64,000 bases of DNA from Aureimonas sp. ME7 (lineage in GTDB: Bacteria > Pseudomonadota > Alphaproteobacteria > Rhizobiales > Rhizobiaceae), in contig NZ_CAJCKW010000009.1 of NCBI RefSeq assembly GCF_903970965.1, positions 62,001-126,000 on the forward strand, read 5' to 3'. Below are positions 25,066 through 34,406 of this stretch, piece by piece. Position numbers and translations under genes: made by a program. Every line of letters starts with the position of its first letter. Within the stretch, counting starts at the first letter, position 1. The notes beneath the pieces are model-generated. The model was not told where the DNA came from and searched no databases. It saw only the letters and a list, made by a program, of their open reading frames with translations.

Positions 25066-28000
25066 CCTTCGGCGGATTTCCCTTTCGAACTGGTACCTGA
25101 TCGGCGCCAAGGACATCGAGATCCGGGGCGAGGCGGCGCTGATCGGCCCGACGGGCGCCGGCAAGACCTCGATCCAGGACGCGATCCAGACCGTCATCAC
25201 CGGCGCCAGCCAGAACCGCCTGAACCTCAACGCGTCGGCGAGCGGCCGCTCCTCGCGCTCGGTTCTCGAATACTGCCTCGGCATGACCGGCGACCCGGCA
25301 GAGAACGGGCGCCCGCTTCGCCCGTCCTGCGAGACGATCCTCGTCCTGACCTTCGCCAACGACGGGACGGGCGAGCCGATCTCGGTCGGCATCGCCATGG
25401 CCGCGCGCCTCGGCGACAGCCGCGAGGAGATCCTGTCGCGCTTCATCGCGCCGGGCTACGCCTTCACGATGGAGGGGATGCGGCGCGGCGCGGACGGGGC
25501 GGAAACGATCGCCCCCTGGAGCGAGATCGCGGCCGAGATGCGGCAGGCCTCCGCCGGCTTCCAGGAGTACAGGAACTCGGCCGAGAAGTTCACGAGCGAC
25601 ATGCTGAGCGCGATGCGGGGCCCCGCGTCCGCCCCGAACGCCCGGCATTTCCTGCGCGCCTTTTCCAACGCGCTCGCCTTTCGCCCGATCTTCGATCCCA
25701 CCGTCTTCGTGCGCGATTTCGTGCTGGAGCCCGACCCGCTGGACGTCGATCGGGTGCGCGCCTCGATCGCCTCCTGGCGCGAGCTGGAAGCCCTGATCGA
25801 GGAGGCGGAGGCCAAGCACCGCCACGTTTCGCTGATCGCCGGGCGCTTTCGCACCTGGGCCCGCGAACGCTTGAACGCCGATACCGAGCGCTGGCGCGCC
25901 GGCGCCTTCGGGGCGCGCCGCGCGGGGCAGGAATGGCTCGCCCTTCGCCGAACTTTAAGCGAGCGCGAAAAGGAACTGGCGCTGGAGCAGGGCGTCCTCC
26001 AGAGCCGTCGGGAGTGGATCCGCGCCTGGGACGAGGAAATCCGCGAAAAGCAAGCGTTTCTATCCGCCGCCGGCGGCGAAGGGCGGCTGCGCGAGATCGC
26101 GGCGGAAGGCCGGCTGGTGGAGCGCGACATCCGCGACATCGAGCAGGGCTGGGGCCGGATCGCCGGAGGGCTCGGCACGCTGGCGCGGCTCGTCGTGCGT
26201 CACGCCGCCAACCTGCCGCCGGGTGCGGTGGAAGCGGGCCGCGCGGCGGCAGAAGCGCTGACCATCCTGCCCGACGGAGACAGCTTCTTCGATCTGCCGC
26301 GCGGCAAGGGGGGCGTTCTCGACGATCTTCTCGCTCAGGCGCGGCGCACCAGCGGCTGGGAACTGGCCCTCGACGAGGCGACCGAACGGCTCGGAGCCAA
26401 GGCGCATACGCAGGAGGGCGAGCTCGAGCGCCTGCGCGATGCGCTGTCGCGCCCGCAAGGCAGCCGCCTCCTGTCGCGCGAGGCTTTGAGGCTTCTCACC
26501 GTCCTAAAAGACGCCGGCATTCCCGCCGTGCCGCTCTGCGACGTCGTCGATGTGGTCGACCCGAGCTGGCAATACGCGGCGGAAGCCCTGCTCGGGCGCG
26601 GGCGCGAGGCGATCATCGTCGAACCGTCGCTTCTGCAGCGCGCCTTCGACCTGATGTGGTCGGACCGCAACGCCTTTTCAGGCTGTACGCTGGTGAAGAC
26701 CAGCGCCACCCGGTCGAGCGGGGGGCGTGCCGCGCCCGGCAGCATCCTGGAGGCGCTGGAAACCGGCAACGATCATGCCCGCGCTTTCCTGAACGTGCGC
26801 ATCGGCGCCTTCCGCAAGGCGGAAACGGATGCCGAGCTCGATCGCCTCGATCGCGGCGTCATGCGCAACGGCAAGACCTCGTCCGGCATGGGGTTGTCCG
26901 TGCAGCGGGACTTACGCGATCTCCTGTTCGGCAAGGGCGGTGCGGGCCCGAGCGCTTCCGGCCTGGAAGGCGAGCGCGATCGGCTGGAGCGGGAACTCGC
27001 CGCCACGCGCGCCACCCTTCGGGATCTTCGCGAAAGCGCGCGCGCGCTCGGCACGGTCGCCGCCGCGCTGTCGCCCGACGCCGGACCGGCCGAGCTGGAG
27101 CGGCGCGCGGCGACCGTTCGCCAGCGCCGCGACGAGCTGACGCGCGACCGGCGCGCGGTGGAGGAGGGCGAAGCGTCGGAGATCAAGGCCGAGCTCGACG
27201 ACATCCGGCAGGAGCGCGACGCTCACGCCGCCGAGCTCGCCGAAGAGGTGGAGCCCAAGGTCGAGACGCTGCGCCAGACGGTCGCGACGCTTCGCGCCCG
27301 GCTCGACATGGCGGCCGACAAGCACAAGTCGGCGGTGGGGCGCCGCCGCAAGGCCTGGCGCGTTGTGGGCGGCGAAGCGACGGGCGAACTGTTTGCCCTG
27401 CGGATGGGCGGCCATCCGTCGGCGCAAGCGGCGTCCGCCGCGACCAAACGGGAGATCGCCGCGATCGAGGCCAGCCCGCGCGACATGCTGGGCGCCCTGG
27501 CGAGCGCGCGCAACGAGGCGGACGCGAAGGCCGACGCATCGGACACGGCCGCGCGCCGCGAGCAGCTCGTCGCGCTTCGCGAACTCACCGAATATGCCGG
27601 GCGCTGGAAGGTCTCGGTGCCGCTGATCGACGGCGATACGATGCCGGCCGGCACGCGTTGGGTGTTGGACGAGGCCGCGCGCCTCGAAACGCACGAGCTG
27701 CGCGGTCACCGTGAGGCCTGCGCGCGCGCCGCCACCGAGATGCGCGCGATGATGCGCGAGGATCTTCTCGCCCGCCTGTCGGAGAAGCTCGCTCGGGTGA
27801 ACTATCGCCTCGCCGGCATCAACCGTCTCCTGAAGCGCCACCGCTTCACCGGGCAGACCTACGCATTCTCCTATGCGGTCAACGGCCGCTTCGCCGGCAT
27901 GCACGATCTGGCTCAAAAGGCGGGGGAGGGCGAACTGACGGACGAGGCCTTCGCCGCTTCCATGGCCGAGGTGGAGGCGATGATCGAAGGGGCGGAGGAC

Positions 28001-28489
28001 GCCGCGCTTCTCGCCGACTACCGCCAGTACTTCACCTTCGAGATCGTGATGAGCGATGCGTCGGGCAATCGGACGACCTTGTCCTCACGCGCGATGAAGG
28101 GCTCGGGCGGCGAGGCGCAGGTGCCGTTCTATGTCGCGATCGCGGCCTCGCTGGCGCTCGCCTATTTCCCCGGCCACATCGCCGGCCGGCCGGTCGGCAT
28201 GGGGCTTGCCCTCTTCGACGAGGCGTTCAACAAGCTCGACGTTCCCAACACGCAGGCGCTCCTGCGCTTCTTCCGCGACATGGGGCTCCAGCTGCTGATC
28301 GCCGGCCCGGAGGACAAGCGCGCCACCTTCACCGAGGTGCTCGACACGATCATCCTCGTCAACAAGTCGCTGGACGGGCGCACCGTCTATATCGACACCG
28401 AGTATCCCGGCGAGGCGGCCAAGAAGGCGCTGGAGCGACTCAATCCGGACCATCGCGGCGTCGAAGGCTTCCGCTCGGCCGCCGAGTAA
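25058..28489 (+). CDS. jetC: JetC/MksB-like SMC-type ATPase
   Basis: A 1143-residue SMC/MukB-like ATPase, the motor of a Jet/Mks condensin. Walker A GPTGAGKTS lies at residues 30-38 after the short YSLRRISLSNWYLIG strand. Long Arg/Glu/Ala-rich coiled coils fill about 260-450 and 640-870, separated by a hinge region (about 470-620). Near the C-terminus are the ABC signature GSGGEAQ (about 1016-1022) and Walker B LALFDEAFNKLD (about 1050-1061). All residues needed for ATP binding and hydrolysis appear intact. In Wadjet, this complex extrudes plasmid DNA loops and hands them to the nuclease JetD; here no JetD follows, and a terminator lies 59 bp after the stop. Confidence 0.88.
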   Translation: MYSLRRISLSNWYLIGAKDIEIRGEAALIGPTGAGKTSIQDAIQTVITGASQNRLNLNASASGRSSRSVLEYCLGMTGDPAENGRPLRPSCETILVLTFANDGTGEPISVGIAMAARLGDSREEILSRFIAPGYAFTMEGMRRGADGAETIAPWSEIAAEMRQASAGFQEYRNSAEKFTSDMLSAMRGPASAPNARHFLRAFSNALAFRPIFDPTVFVRDFVLEPDPLDVDRVRASIASWRELEALIEEAEAKHRHVSLIAGRFRTWARERLNADTERWRAGAFGARRAGQEWLALRRTLSEREKELALEQGVLQSRREWIRAWDEEIREKQAFLSAAGGEGRLREIAAEGRLVERDIRDIEQGWGRIAGGLGTLARLVVRHAANLPPGAVEAGRAAAEALTILPDGDSFFDLPRGKGGVLDDLLAQARRTSGWELALDEATERLGAKAHTQEGELERLRDALSRPQGSRLLSREALRLLTVLKDAGIPAVPLCDVVDVVDPSWQYAAEALLGRGREAIIVEPSLLQRAFDLMWSDRNAFSGCTLVKTSATRSSGGRAAPGSILEALETGNDHARAFLNVRIGAFRKAETDAELDRLDRGVMRNGKTSSGMGLSVQRDLRDLLFGKGGAGPSASGLEGERDRLERELAATRATLRDLRESARALGTVAAALSPDAGPAELERRAATVRQRRDELTRDRRAVEEGEASEIKAELDDIRQERDAHAAELAEEVEPKVETLRQTVATLRARLDMAADKHKSAVGRRRKAWRVVGGEATGELFALRMGGHPSAQAASAATKREIAAIEASPRDMLGALASARNEADAKADASDTAARREQLVALRELTEYAGRWKVSVPLIDGDTMPAGTRWVLDEAARLETHELRGHREACARAATEMRAMMREDLLARLSEKLARVNYRLAGINRLLKRHRFTGQTYAFSYAVNGRFAGMHDLAQKAGEGELTDEAFAASMAEVEAMIEGAEDAALLADYRQYFTFEIVMSDASGNRTTLSSRAMKGSGGEAQVPFYVAIAASLALAYFPGHIAGRPVGMGLALFDEAFNKLDVPNTQALLRFFRDMGLQLLIAGPEDKRATFTEVLDTIILVNKSLDGRTVYIDTEYPGEAAKKALERLNPDHRGVEGFRSAAE

Positions 28490-28547
28490 GGCAGGCGGCG
28501 CTTGCGCGCGGGCGATATCGCGTCGTGGGCCATCCCCGAACGCGACA

Positions 28548-28581
28548 ACGCCCGCCGGGGGAGGACCGGCGGGCGTCGTTT
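28548..28581 (+). terminator. Intrinsic terminator of the jetABC operon
   Basis: 11-bp perfect stem ACGCCCGCCGG (28548-28558) with CCGGCGGGCGT (28566-28576), 7-base loop, followed by CGTTTAA. It closes the operon straight after jetC, showing that no fourth gene belongs to it. Confidence 0.75.
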
Positions 28582-28662
28582 AAGAGCCTGCGTGGGAGGA
28601 TCGCAGGCTGGATCCGCTTCGGCCTTTGGGAGGAGGATGGCCGTCGCGAAACTGATGAAATC

Positions 28663-28806
28663 TTAGCGGGTCGCCTGGCGGGCGAGGGCCGGAATGTCCG
28701 AGCGCGCAATGCCGAGGTCGGCGAGTTCGCGGTGCGACAGACGGTTCAGCTCGTTCACCGTGCTGCGGTACTGACGCCAGGTCTGGAAGGAACGGGCGAT
28801 GCCCAT
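28663..28806 (-). CDS. DUF1127 small protein
   Basis: A 47-residue basic protein: MGIARSFQTWRQYRSTVNEL, then NRLSHRELADLGIARSDIPALAR. The Leu-rich RELADLGI core followed by R-S/C-D-I is the DUF1127 (YjiS-like) signature common in alphaproteobacteria, where such proteins act as RNA-binding or phosphate/carbon-metabolism modulators in the cases studied. The ATG at 28806 follows GAGGACAAGACC. The upstream in-frame extension is not family-like. A TGCAT-rich inverted repeat (about 28902-28922) lies in its promoter region. Confidence 0.85.
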   Translation of the reverse strand: MGIARSFQTWRQYRSTVNELNRLSHRELADLGIARSDIPALARQATR

Positions 28807-29092
28807 GGTCTTGTCCTCTTGAGGCTTCCCGCTGGAAGCCGCTGTCTTGGTTTCGATGAGAGGAACATACGCACCCACGCCCGAGACCTGTAGTGCGTAT
28901 TGTGCATGGCAGCATTGCATGTGAGTGCAAAGCGGGCGGAACCCCTTCCTGCCTTCGGTTTCAGCAGATTTCACTTCGTGCTCTGTGGCGCAAACGCGCC
29001 AATGTGACGGGGACGTTCATGAATTCGTAATAAGGGCTGACATCCCCTTGGCCTTTCCATAGGTTGCCGCCAGACGTCGCCCGAGGGGACTT

Positions 29093-29740
29093 ATGAAGCA
29101 TCTCACATTTTCCGCCGACTTCGCGCGGATCCTCGTTTGCGCAATCGCCATCATGCTGGTCGGTGCGATCCTGTCGGCCAAGGCATTGGGCTTTGCCGAC
29201 GCGTCCACGGAGAATGGCCCCCTGGAATGGACGCAGGAGGTTTTCCTTCTCGTCGCGGCCGTGTTCTCGGTCGGCTCCATGGTCAGCCTTCGCAAGGCGG
29301 AGCGTCTGGCCGCCTTTCTCGCCACGGTTCTCTACGTGGTGTTCCTGCTGCGCGAACTGGAACTGCCGCCGATCGGGCCGATCACGCGCTATCTCGGATC
29401 CCACGCGTTCCGCTGGCACGAGATGGTCGCCGTCGTCCTCATCACCGTTCCTTATCTCGTGGCTCGCCGGCACTGCCTGCGCGAGATCGCGGCCTATGGC
29501 CTGTCCTTTCGCGGCTGGCCCTTCGCGGTCGCGGCCGGCTTCGTGTTTCTCGGCGCCTATTTCGACGGCTCACCGATGTTCGACGGGATCGCCTATCTCG
29601 GCACCTTCCTGGAGGAAACCGCCGAGCTTCTGGGATACGGCGTTCTGGCCGTGGCGGCGGCCTGGGTTCTCTGCCAGTCCCGCCGGACGGAAGACGAGGC
29701 CGTGGATCTGGCGATCCTGCCCCGTTCTTCCGTCGGCTGA
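29093..29740 (+). CDS. Polytopic membrane protein of unknown function
   Basis: A 215-residue hydrophobic protein with about six predicted membrane segments (roughly residues 10-30, 48-62, 72-85, 108-122, 140-158 and 175-195). Charged loops carry RKAERL, LRELELPPIGPITRYLG, and an acidic FLEETAEL near the last helix. No catalytic motif or transporter signature is recognisable. A strong-looking ribosome site (GAGGGGACTT) precedes the ATG at 29093. It converges on the gamma-glutamyltransferase gene with 9 bp between stops. Confidence 0.7.
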   Translation: MKHLTFSADFARILVCAIAIMLVGAILSAKALGFADASTENGPLEWTQEVFLLVAAVFSVGSMVSLRKAERLAAFLATVLYVVFLLRELELPPIGPITRYLGSHAFRWHEMVAVVLITVPYLVARRHCLREIAAYGLSFRGWPFAVAAGFVFLGAYFDGSPMFDGIAYLGTFLEETAELLGYGVLAVAAAWVLCQSRRTEDEAVDLAILPRSSVG

Positions 29741-29749
29741 ACGCCTCGT

Positions 29750-31504
29750 TCAGTATCCGATCGCCGCGCCCGCGCCTGCGCGGCTGTCGATCGCGCCGAA
29801 ATAGCGCTCGGGGCGCGATGGGTCCCGGTCCGCAAGGCTCGGGCCGCCGACGAGGATGCCCGCTGCCTCGCCCCAGATCGGCCAATCCGGATCCTCGCTG
29901 ACCGTGTGACCCTTGGCCGACAGGATCGCGATCGTGTCGGGCGAAAGCGCGTGCGGCTCGATCGTGATCCGGTCGGGCAGCCATTGGTGGTGAATGCGCG
30001 GCGCGTCGATCGCCTCCTGGATGTCCATCCCGTGTTCCAGGACGTTGAGGATCGCCTCCAGCGTGATGGTGATGATGCGTGAGCCGCCGGGGCTGCCGAT
30101 CACCATCAGGGGCTCGCCGTCCTTGGACACGATGGTCGGGCTCATGGAGGATAAAGGCGACTTGCCGGGCTCGATCGCGTTCGCCTCGCCTTGGACGAGG
30201 CCGTAGAGGTTGGGAACACCCGGCTTCTGCGTGAAGTCGTCCATCTCGTTGTTAAGAAGGACGCCGGTGCCCGGCGCCACGACCCGCGCCCCGAACGAGC
30301 CGTTGAGCGTATAGGTCACCGCCACCGCGTTGCCGTCCCGGTCGATGATCGAATAGTGCGTCGTCTCGTGGCTCTCGCCCATGCCGGCCGGCTTCAGCGC
30401 CGCCGATACGCCCGCCCGGTTCGGGTCGATCTTGGCCCGGATTTCGGCCGCGTGTTCCTCCGACAGAAGCGTTTCAACCGGGTTCTGGACGAAGTCGGGG
30501 TCGCCCAGCGCCGAGTTCCGGTCGACATAGGCGTGGCGCATGGCCTCGGCCATGAGATGCACCGTTTCGGCCGAGCCGAAGCCGGTATAGCTCAGCGGGT
30601 AGGCCTTCAGGACGTTGAGGATCTCGCAGATGATGACGCCGCCCGAGCTCGGCGGCGGCGAGGAAACGATCTCGTATCCCTTGTAGTCGCAGCGGACGGG
30701 ATCGAGGTCGCGAACCTTGTAGCCCTCGAAGTCGGCGGCTTCCAAGATGCCGCCGTGGGCCTCGCTCGCCTTCACGATCGCGTCCGCCGCCGCGCCCCGG
30801 TAGAACCCGTCCGGCCCGCGCTCCGAGATCGCCCGAAGCGTGTTCGCCAGATCGTTCTGCACGAGGCGCTCGCCCGCCGCGTAAGGCGTGCCGCCCGCCT
30901 TCAGGAAGATCGCGGCCGCCGCCGGATCCTTGGCAAGATCCGCGTTGCCGTCCGCAAAGCTCGCGACATCGCCGGGCGACAGGGCGAACCCGTCGGAGGC
31001 GAGGCGGATCGCGGGCGCGATCAGCGCCGCCCGCTCCTTGGTGCCGAAGCGCTCGCGCGCGTGCTCGAACCCGGCCACCGAGCCGGGAACGCCGACTGCC
31101 AGATAGCCGTCGGTCGACAAACCCTCGACCGGGTTGCCGGCGGGGTCGAGATACATGTCGCGCGTCGAACGGGCGGGGGCGCGCTCGCGAAAGTCGATGA
31201 AGGCGGTCTCGCCGCCTTTCAGGCGGACCGTCATGAAGCCGCCGCCGCCCAGGTTTCCAGCCGTCGGATACACGACGGCGAGCGCGTAGCCGACGGCCAC
31301 CGCCGCGTCCACGGCGTTGCCGCCCGCCTTCAGCGTCTCGATCCCGACCTCGCTCGCCAGCCGCTGCGCGGTGACCACCATGCCGTTGGTGCCGGGCACG
31401 GGGGCGGGTGAAGCGGCGAAAGCGCCTCCTGAGCCCGATATCGCCACGATGCCGGCCGCGCAGATCCATGCGACGCCGCGTTTGAAGACCATGCTGGTCT
31501 GCAT
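29750..31504 (-). CDS. ggt: Gamma-glutamyltransferase
   Basis: A 584-residue periplasmic Ntn-hydrolase that cleaves or transfers the gamma-glutamyl group of glutathione and related peptides. The signal peptide is MQTSMVFKRGVAWICAAGIVA to about residue 36. The autocatalytic cleavage and catalytic nucleophile is Thr382 in SHETTHYSIID, giving a C-terminal small subunit of about 203 residues, as in E. coli. NEMDDF and SPGGSRIITITLE form the active-site lid and the pocket. The ATG at 31502-31504 follows GGGGAGA; a longer frame reaching into the M23 gene is rejected. It is monocistronic. Confidence 0.92.
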   Translation of the reverse strand: MQTSMVFKRGVAWICAAGIVAISGSGGAFAASPAPVPGTNGMVVTAQRLASEVGIETLKAGGNAVDAAVAVGYALAVVYPTAGNLGGGGFMTVRLKGGETAFIDFRERAPARSTRDMYLDPAGNPVEGLSTDGYLAVGVPGSVAGFEHARERFGTKERAALIAPAIRLASDGFALSPGDVASFADGNADLAKDPAAAAIFLKAGGTPYAAGERLVQNDLANTLRAISERGPDGFYRGAAADAIVKASEAHGGILEAADFEGYKVRDLDPVRCDYKGYEIVSSPPPSSGGVIICEILNVLKAYPLSYTGFGSAETVHLMAEAMRHAYVDRNSALGDPDFVQNPVETLLSEEHAAEIRAKIDPNRAGVSAALKPAGMGESHETTHYSIIDRDGNAVAVTYTLNGSFGARVVAPGTGVLLNNEMDDFTQKPGVPNLYGLVQGEANAIEPGKSPLSSMSPTIVSKDGEPLMVIGSPGGSRIITITLEAILNVLEHGMDIQEAIDAPRIHHQWLPDRITIEPHALSPDTIAILSAKGHTVSEDPDWPIWGEAAGILVGGPSLADRDPSRPERYFGAIDSRAGAGAAIGY

Positions 31505-31647
31505 CTTCGTCTCCCCGTCCGTGAGGCTCGGGAGGATGCAACAGAGCGGAAAGATTGTCGAAACCAAAAGGCGCCCGCGCGTCATGCGCCGGCAATGCGG
31601 GGAGCGGAAAGAGAGGCCTTTCACAACGCCAAGGACTTGAAGAAGCG

Positions 31648-31800
31648 ATGCTGTCCCACCTGCGATCCGCCCTCGATCTCCACCGCCGCCGCCGGCGCAA
31701 CCTGGCCGCGCTCCATCATCTGACCGACCGCCAGTTGGCCGATATCGGCCTCGTCCGCTGCGGAAACGACGCCTTCGTGCTCCGCCGGGGAGAGCCGTGA
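31648..31800 (+). CDS. DUF1127 small protein
   Basis: A 50-residue protein with an Arg-rich middle (LHRRRRRNLA) and the DUF1127 core HHLTDRQLADIGLVRCGND. Basic helix plus RQLADIGL motif marks the family. It lies divergent to ggt and ends 7 bp before the stop of the M23 peptidase gene, which converges on it. ATG 31648 is preceded by GAAGAAG only, so the start is less certain. Confidence 0.75.
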   Translation: MLSHLRSALDLHRRRRRNLAALHHLTDRQLADIGLVRCGNDAFVLRRGEP

Positions 31801-31806
31801 CGGTTT

Positions 31807-32808
31807 TTAGCCGGTCACCTCGATCTCGCTCCGCTTCGACGAAACGCCGACCCCGTCGCGGATCACCTCTACCGAAACGGTCCATCGGCCGGGCAGGAGA
31901 GGGCGCTTGCGGCCCGCGAAGGCGGAATAGACCGCCTGGTTGCCGGGGAGGGGCTCCCCGGACCCTTCGAAGAAGGTCTGCCCGTCCGGCGACACCATGC
32001 GAAAGGCGAGCGTGTCGCCCTTGCGAAGGTTGGAGATCCAAGCCCAGACCAGCGATGCGTCGCCGCCCGCGTGCGGCACGGGCGGCGCGCCCTTGATCAC
32101 GAGCGCCCCGTAGTCCACCGGCGCACCGGCGAGGCCGAGGCCGAGAACCGACGTGGACGAGCCCGACAGCGCCTTCACCGCCCCCTCGTCGAACAGGGTG
32201 CCGGCGAAGGGCGCGCCCCTGCCGCAGCCCGAGCCGATTGCCCGCCCGCTCGCCGGATCGATCTTCTCGCCGCCCCGCCGCACGGAAAAATGCACGTGTG
32301 GGAACTCGGCCGCGCCCGAGGCGCCGATCTCGCCGAGCTTCTGCCCGGCCTCCACCCACTCGCCGGACTTTACCGAAACGCTGCCGCGCCGCATGTGGCA
32401 ATACTGGGTCTCGAGGCCCTCGCCGTGGTCGATCACGACGCCGTTGCCGCACTCGACGCCCCGGACCGCCTCGCGGCCCGCTGCGCCCGCGGCCAGCTTG
32501 TCGGGCAGCGCGTCGCGAACGCCCTTCACGGTGCCGGCGGCCGCCGCCACCACAGCGACGCCCTTGGCCACGTCCGCCATGGATCGCACCCGGATGTCGA
32601 GCCCGTCGTGACCGTCATAGGCGGCGCTGCCGCAGAACGGATCGGCCGCGCCCGGCCCGCCGTCCATGTCCGGCCATTGCTGCACGAAGCACGTGTCGCC
32701 GATCGCGCAGGCGACGGGGAGGGCGAGGCGCGGCTCGGCATGGGCCGTGGCTGCGGCGAGGCTCAGACCGGAGGCGAGAACGCAGGCGAGGAGATGTCGG
32801 CGCGGCAT
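31807..32808 (-). CDS. M23-family (LytM) zinc metallopeptidase, secreted
   Basis: A 333-residue periplasmic protein with signal peptide [19 protein letters not shown], cleaved near AHA. The zinc site of LytM peptidases is present: first His/Asp in YDGHDGLDI, and the HxH in FPHVHFSV, with QYCHM between them. Such enzymes cut peptidoglycan cross-bridges or act as amidase activators. The first motif is HDGLDI instead of the more common H-x3-D spacing (HxGxD), still compatible with ligation. After the peptidase domain (about 60-190) comes a roughly 130-residue beta-rich C-terminal region ([25 protein letters not shown]) that looks like an Ig-like add-on. Confidence 0.87.
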   Translation of the reverse strand: MPRRHLLACVLASGLSLAAATAHAEPRLALPVACAIGDTCFVQQWPDMDGGPGAADPFCGSAAYDGHDGLDIRVRSMADVAKGVAVVAAAAGTVKGVRDALPDKLAAGAAGREAVRGVECGNGVVIDHGEGLETQYCHMRRGSVSVKSGEWVEAGQKLGEIGASGAAEFPHVHFSVRRGGEKIDPASGRAIGSGCGRGAPFAGTLFDEGAVKALSGSSTSVLGLGLAGAPVDYGALVIKGAPPVPHAGGDASLVWAWISNLRKGDTLAFRMVSPDGQTFFEGSGEPLPGNQAVYSAFAGRKRPLLPGRWTVSVEVIRDGVGVSSKRSEIEVTG

Positions 32809-32967
32809 GGGGGCTCCGGTTCGCTTCGGGCGGGTGGCGGAGGGTTCGGCTTGGAATCGGGCGGGGGCGTGGCCGTTGGCTCGCGTGAGCGTGAAAGTGG
32901 ATTTGTGCTACCCGCGATTGTTCGGCTAAGCATCGCGCGGGAATGCCAGCAGACGCCGAGACGAATC

Positions 32968-34272
32968 ATGGTTGCCATCGACATCGCCACACGGGTTTGG
33001 AACCACACGTTCAAGCTCGACCCGATCGTCCGCTCGCTGCTCGACACGGACTTCTACAAGCTCCTGATGCTCCAGATGATCTGGGGTCTCCACCGCGACA
33101 CGGACGTCACCTTCCGCCTGATCAACCGGACGAAGACGGTGCGCGTCGCCGACGAGGTGGACGAGGACGAGTTGCGCGCCCAGCTCGACCACGCGCGCTC
33201 CGTCCGCTTCTCCAAGCGCGAGATGATCTGGCTCGCCGGCAACACGTTCTATGGCGAGCGGCAGATCTTCCGCCCCGCCTTTCTGGAGTGGCTGAAGGAC
33301 TTTCAGCTTCCCCCCTACGAACTCGCCAAGCGCGACGGCCAGTACGAACTGATGTTCCGCGGCCGCTGGACCGACACGATGATGTGGGAGATCCCGGCGC
33401 TCGCCATCATCAACGAGTTGCGCTCGCGCTCGGCGATGAAGACCTACCGCCGCTTCGAGCTCGACGTCCTTTATGCGCGCGCCAAGGCCAAGATGTGGGA
33501 GAAGGTCGAGCGGCTCGACCGGCTGCCCGATATCCGCATCTCGGACTTCGGAACGCGCCGTCGCCATTCCTTCCTGTGGCAGCGTTGGTGCGTCGAGGCG
33601 CTGAAGGAGAAGCTGGGGTCCCGCTTCATCGGCTCCTCCAACGTGCTCCTCGCCATGGAGGCCGATCTCGAAGCCATCGGCACCAACGCGCACGAGTTGC
33701 CGATGGTCGCCGCCGCGCTGGCCAAGACCGATGCCGAGCTTCGCGACGCGCCCTACAAGGTTCTGGAGGAGTGGCAGAGCTGGTACGCCGGCAACCTCCT
33801 CGTGGTGCTGCCCGACACGTTCGGCACGGCTTCCTTCCTCCAGCGCGCACCCGATTGGGTGGGGGCCTGGACCGGCTTTCGCCCCGACTCCGCGCCGCCC
33901 ATCGAGGGCGGCGAGGCGATCATGGCGTGGTGGCGCTCCAAGGGGATCGACCCGCGCGAGAAGCTCCTGGTGTTTTCCGACGGGATGGACGTCGATTCCA
34001 TCGAGGAAACCTATCGCCATTTCGACGGTCGGGTGCGCATGAGCTTCGGCTGGGGCACCAACCTCACCAACGATTTTCGCGGCGTCGCGCCGGAGGAAAA
34101 TCTCGGCCTCCACCCGATCTCGCTCGTCTGCAAGGTGATGGAGGCCGACGGGCGCCCGGCGGTGAAGCTGTCGGACAATCCTGCCAAGGCGACGGGAACG
34201 CCGGTCGATATCGAGCGCTACCGCCGCCTGTTCGGGACGGCGGCGAATATTGCGCGCGAAGTCGCCGTTTGA
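32968..34272 (+). CDS. pncB: Nicotinate phosphoribosyltransferase
   Basis: A 434-residue NAD-salvage enzyme that makes nicotinate mononucleotide from nicotinate and PRPP. Family marks are [11 protein letters not shown] at the N-terminus, [19 protein letters not shown] (with the His that is phosphorylated) and [11 protein letters not shown]. Full length for the proteobacterial PncB group. ATG 32968 is used. It stands alone; the 134 bp to fpr show no clear terminator. Confidence 0.94.
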   Translation: MVAIDIATRVWNHTFKLDPIVRSLLDTDFYKLLMLQMIWGLHRDTDVTFRLINRTKTVRVADEVDEDELRAQLDHARSVRFSKREMIWLAGNTFYGERQIFRPAFLEWLKDFQLPPYELAKRDGQYELMFRGRWTDTMMWEIPALAIINELRSRSAMKTYRRFELDVLYARAKAKMWEKVERLDRLPDIRISDFGTRRRHSFLWQRWCVEALKEKLGSRFIGSSNVLLAMEADLEAIGTNAHELPMVAAALAKTDAELRDAPYKVLEEWQSWYAGNLLVVLPDTFGTASFLQRAPDWVGAWTGFRPDSAPPIEGGEAIMAWWRSKGIDPREKLLVFSDGMDVDSIEETYRHFDGRVRMSFGWGTNLTNDFRGVAPEENLGLHPISLVCKVMEADGRPAVKLSDNPAKATGTPVDIERYRRLFGTAANIAREVAV

Positions 34273-34406
34273 GAAAAACCTGCCTTGGAGAGCGGCCCTC
34301 GTCGTGCCACTCCCCGACTTGATGGATCGCGGGGCCTTTTGCTGCGCCGCATCAGGCTTTATCTCCCTGAAGCCAAAGCGAACGCTCAACTGGAAAAGGG
34401 CCGATC

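Noticed and set aside
28490-29092. A hidden jetD after jetC
   Set aside because: Only 600 bp are available and they hold a terminator and a minus-strand DUF1127 gene; JetD is about 350-400 residues.
29750-32452. A 900-residue version of gamma-glutamyltransferase
   Set aside because: The extra 316 N-terminal residues are out-of-frame sequence of the M23 peptidase gene. The ATG at 31504 has a good ribosome site and starts a signal peptide.
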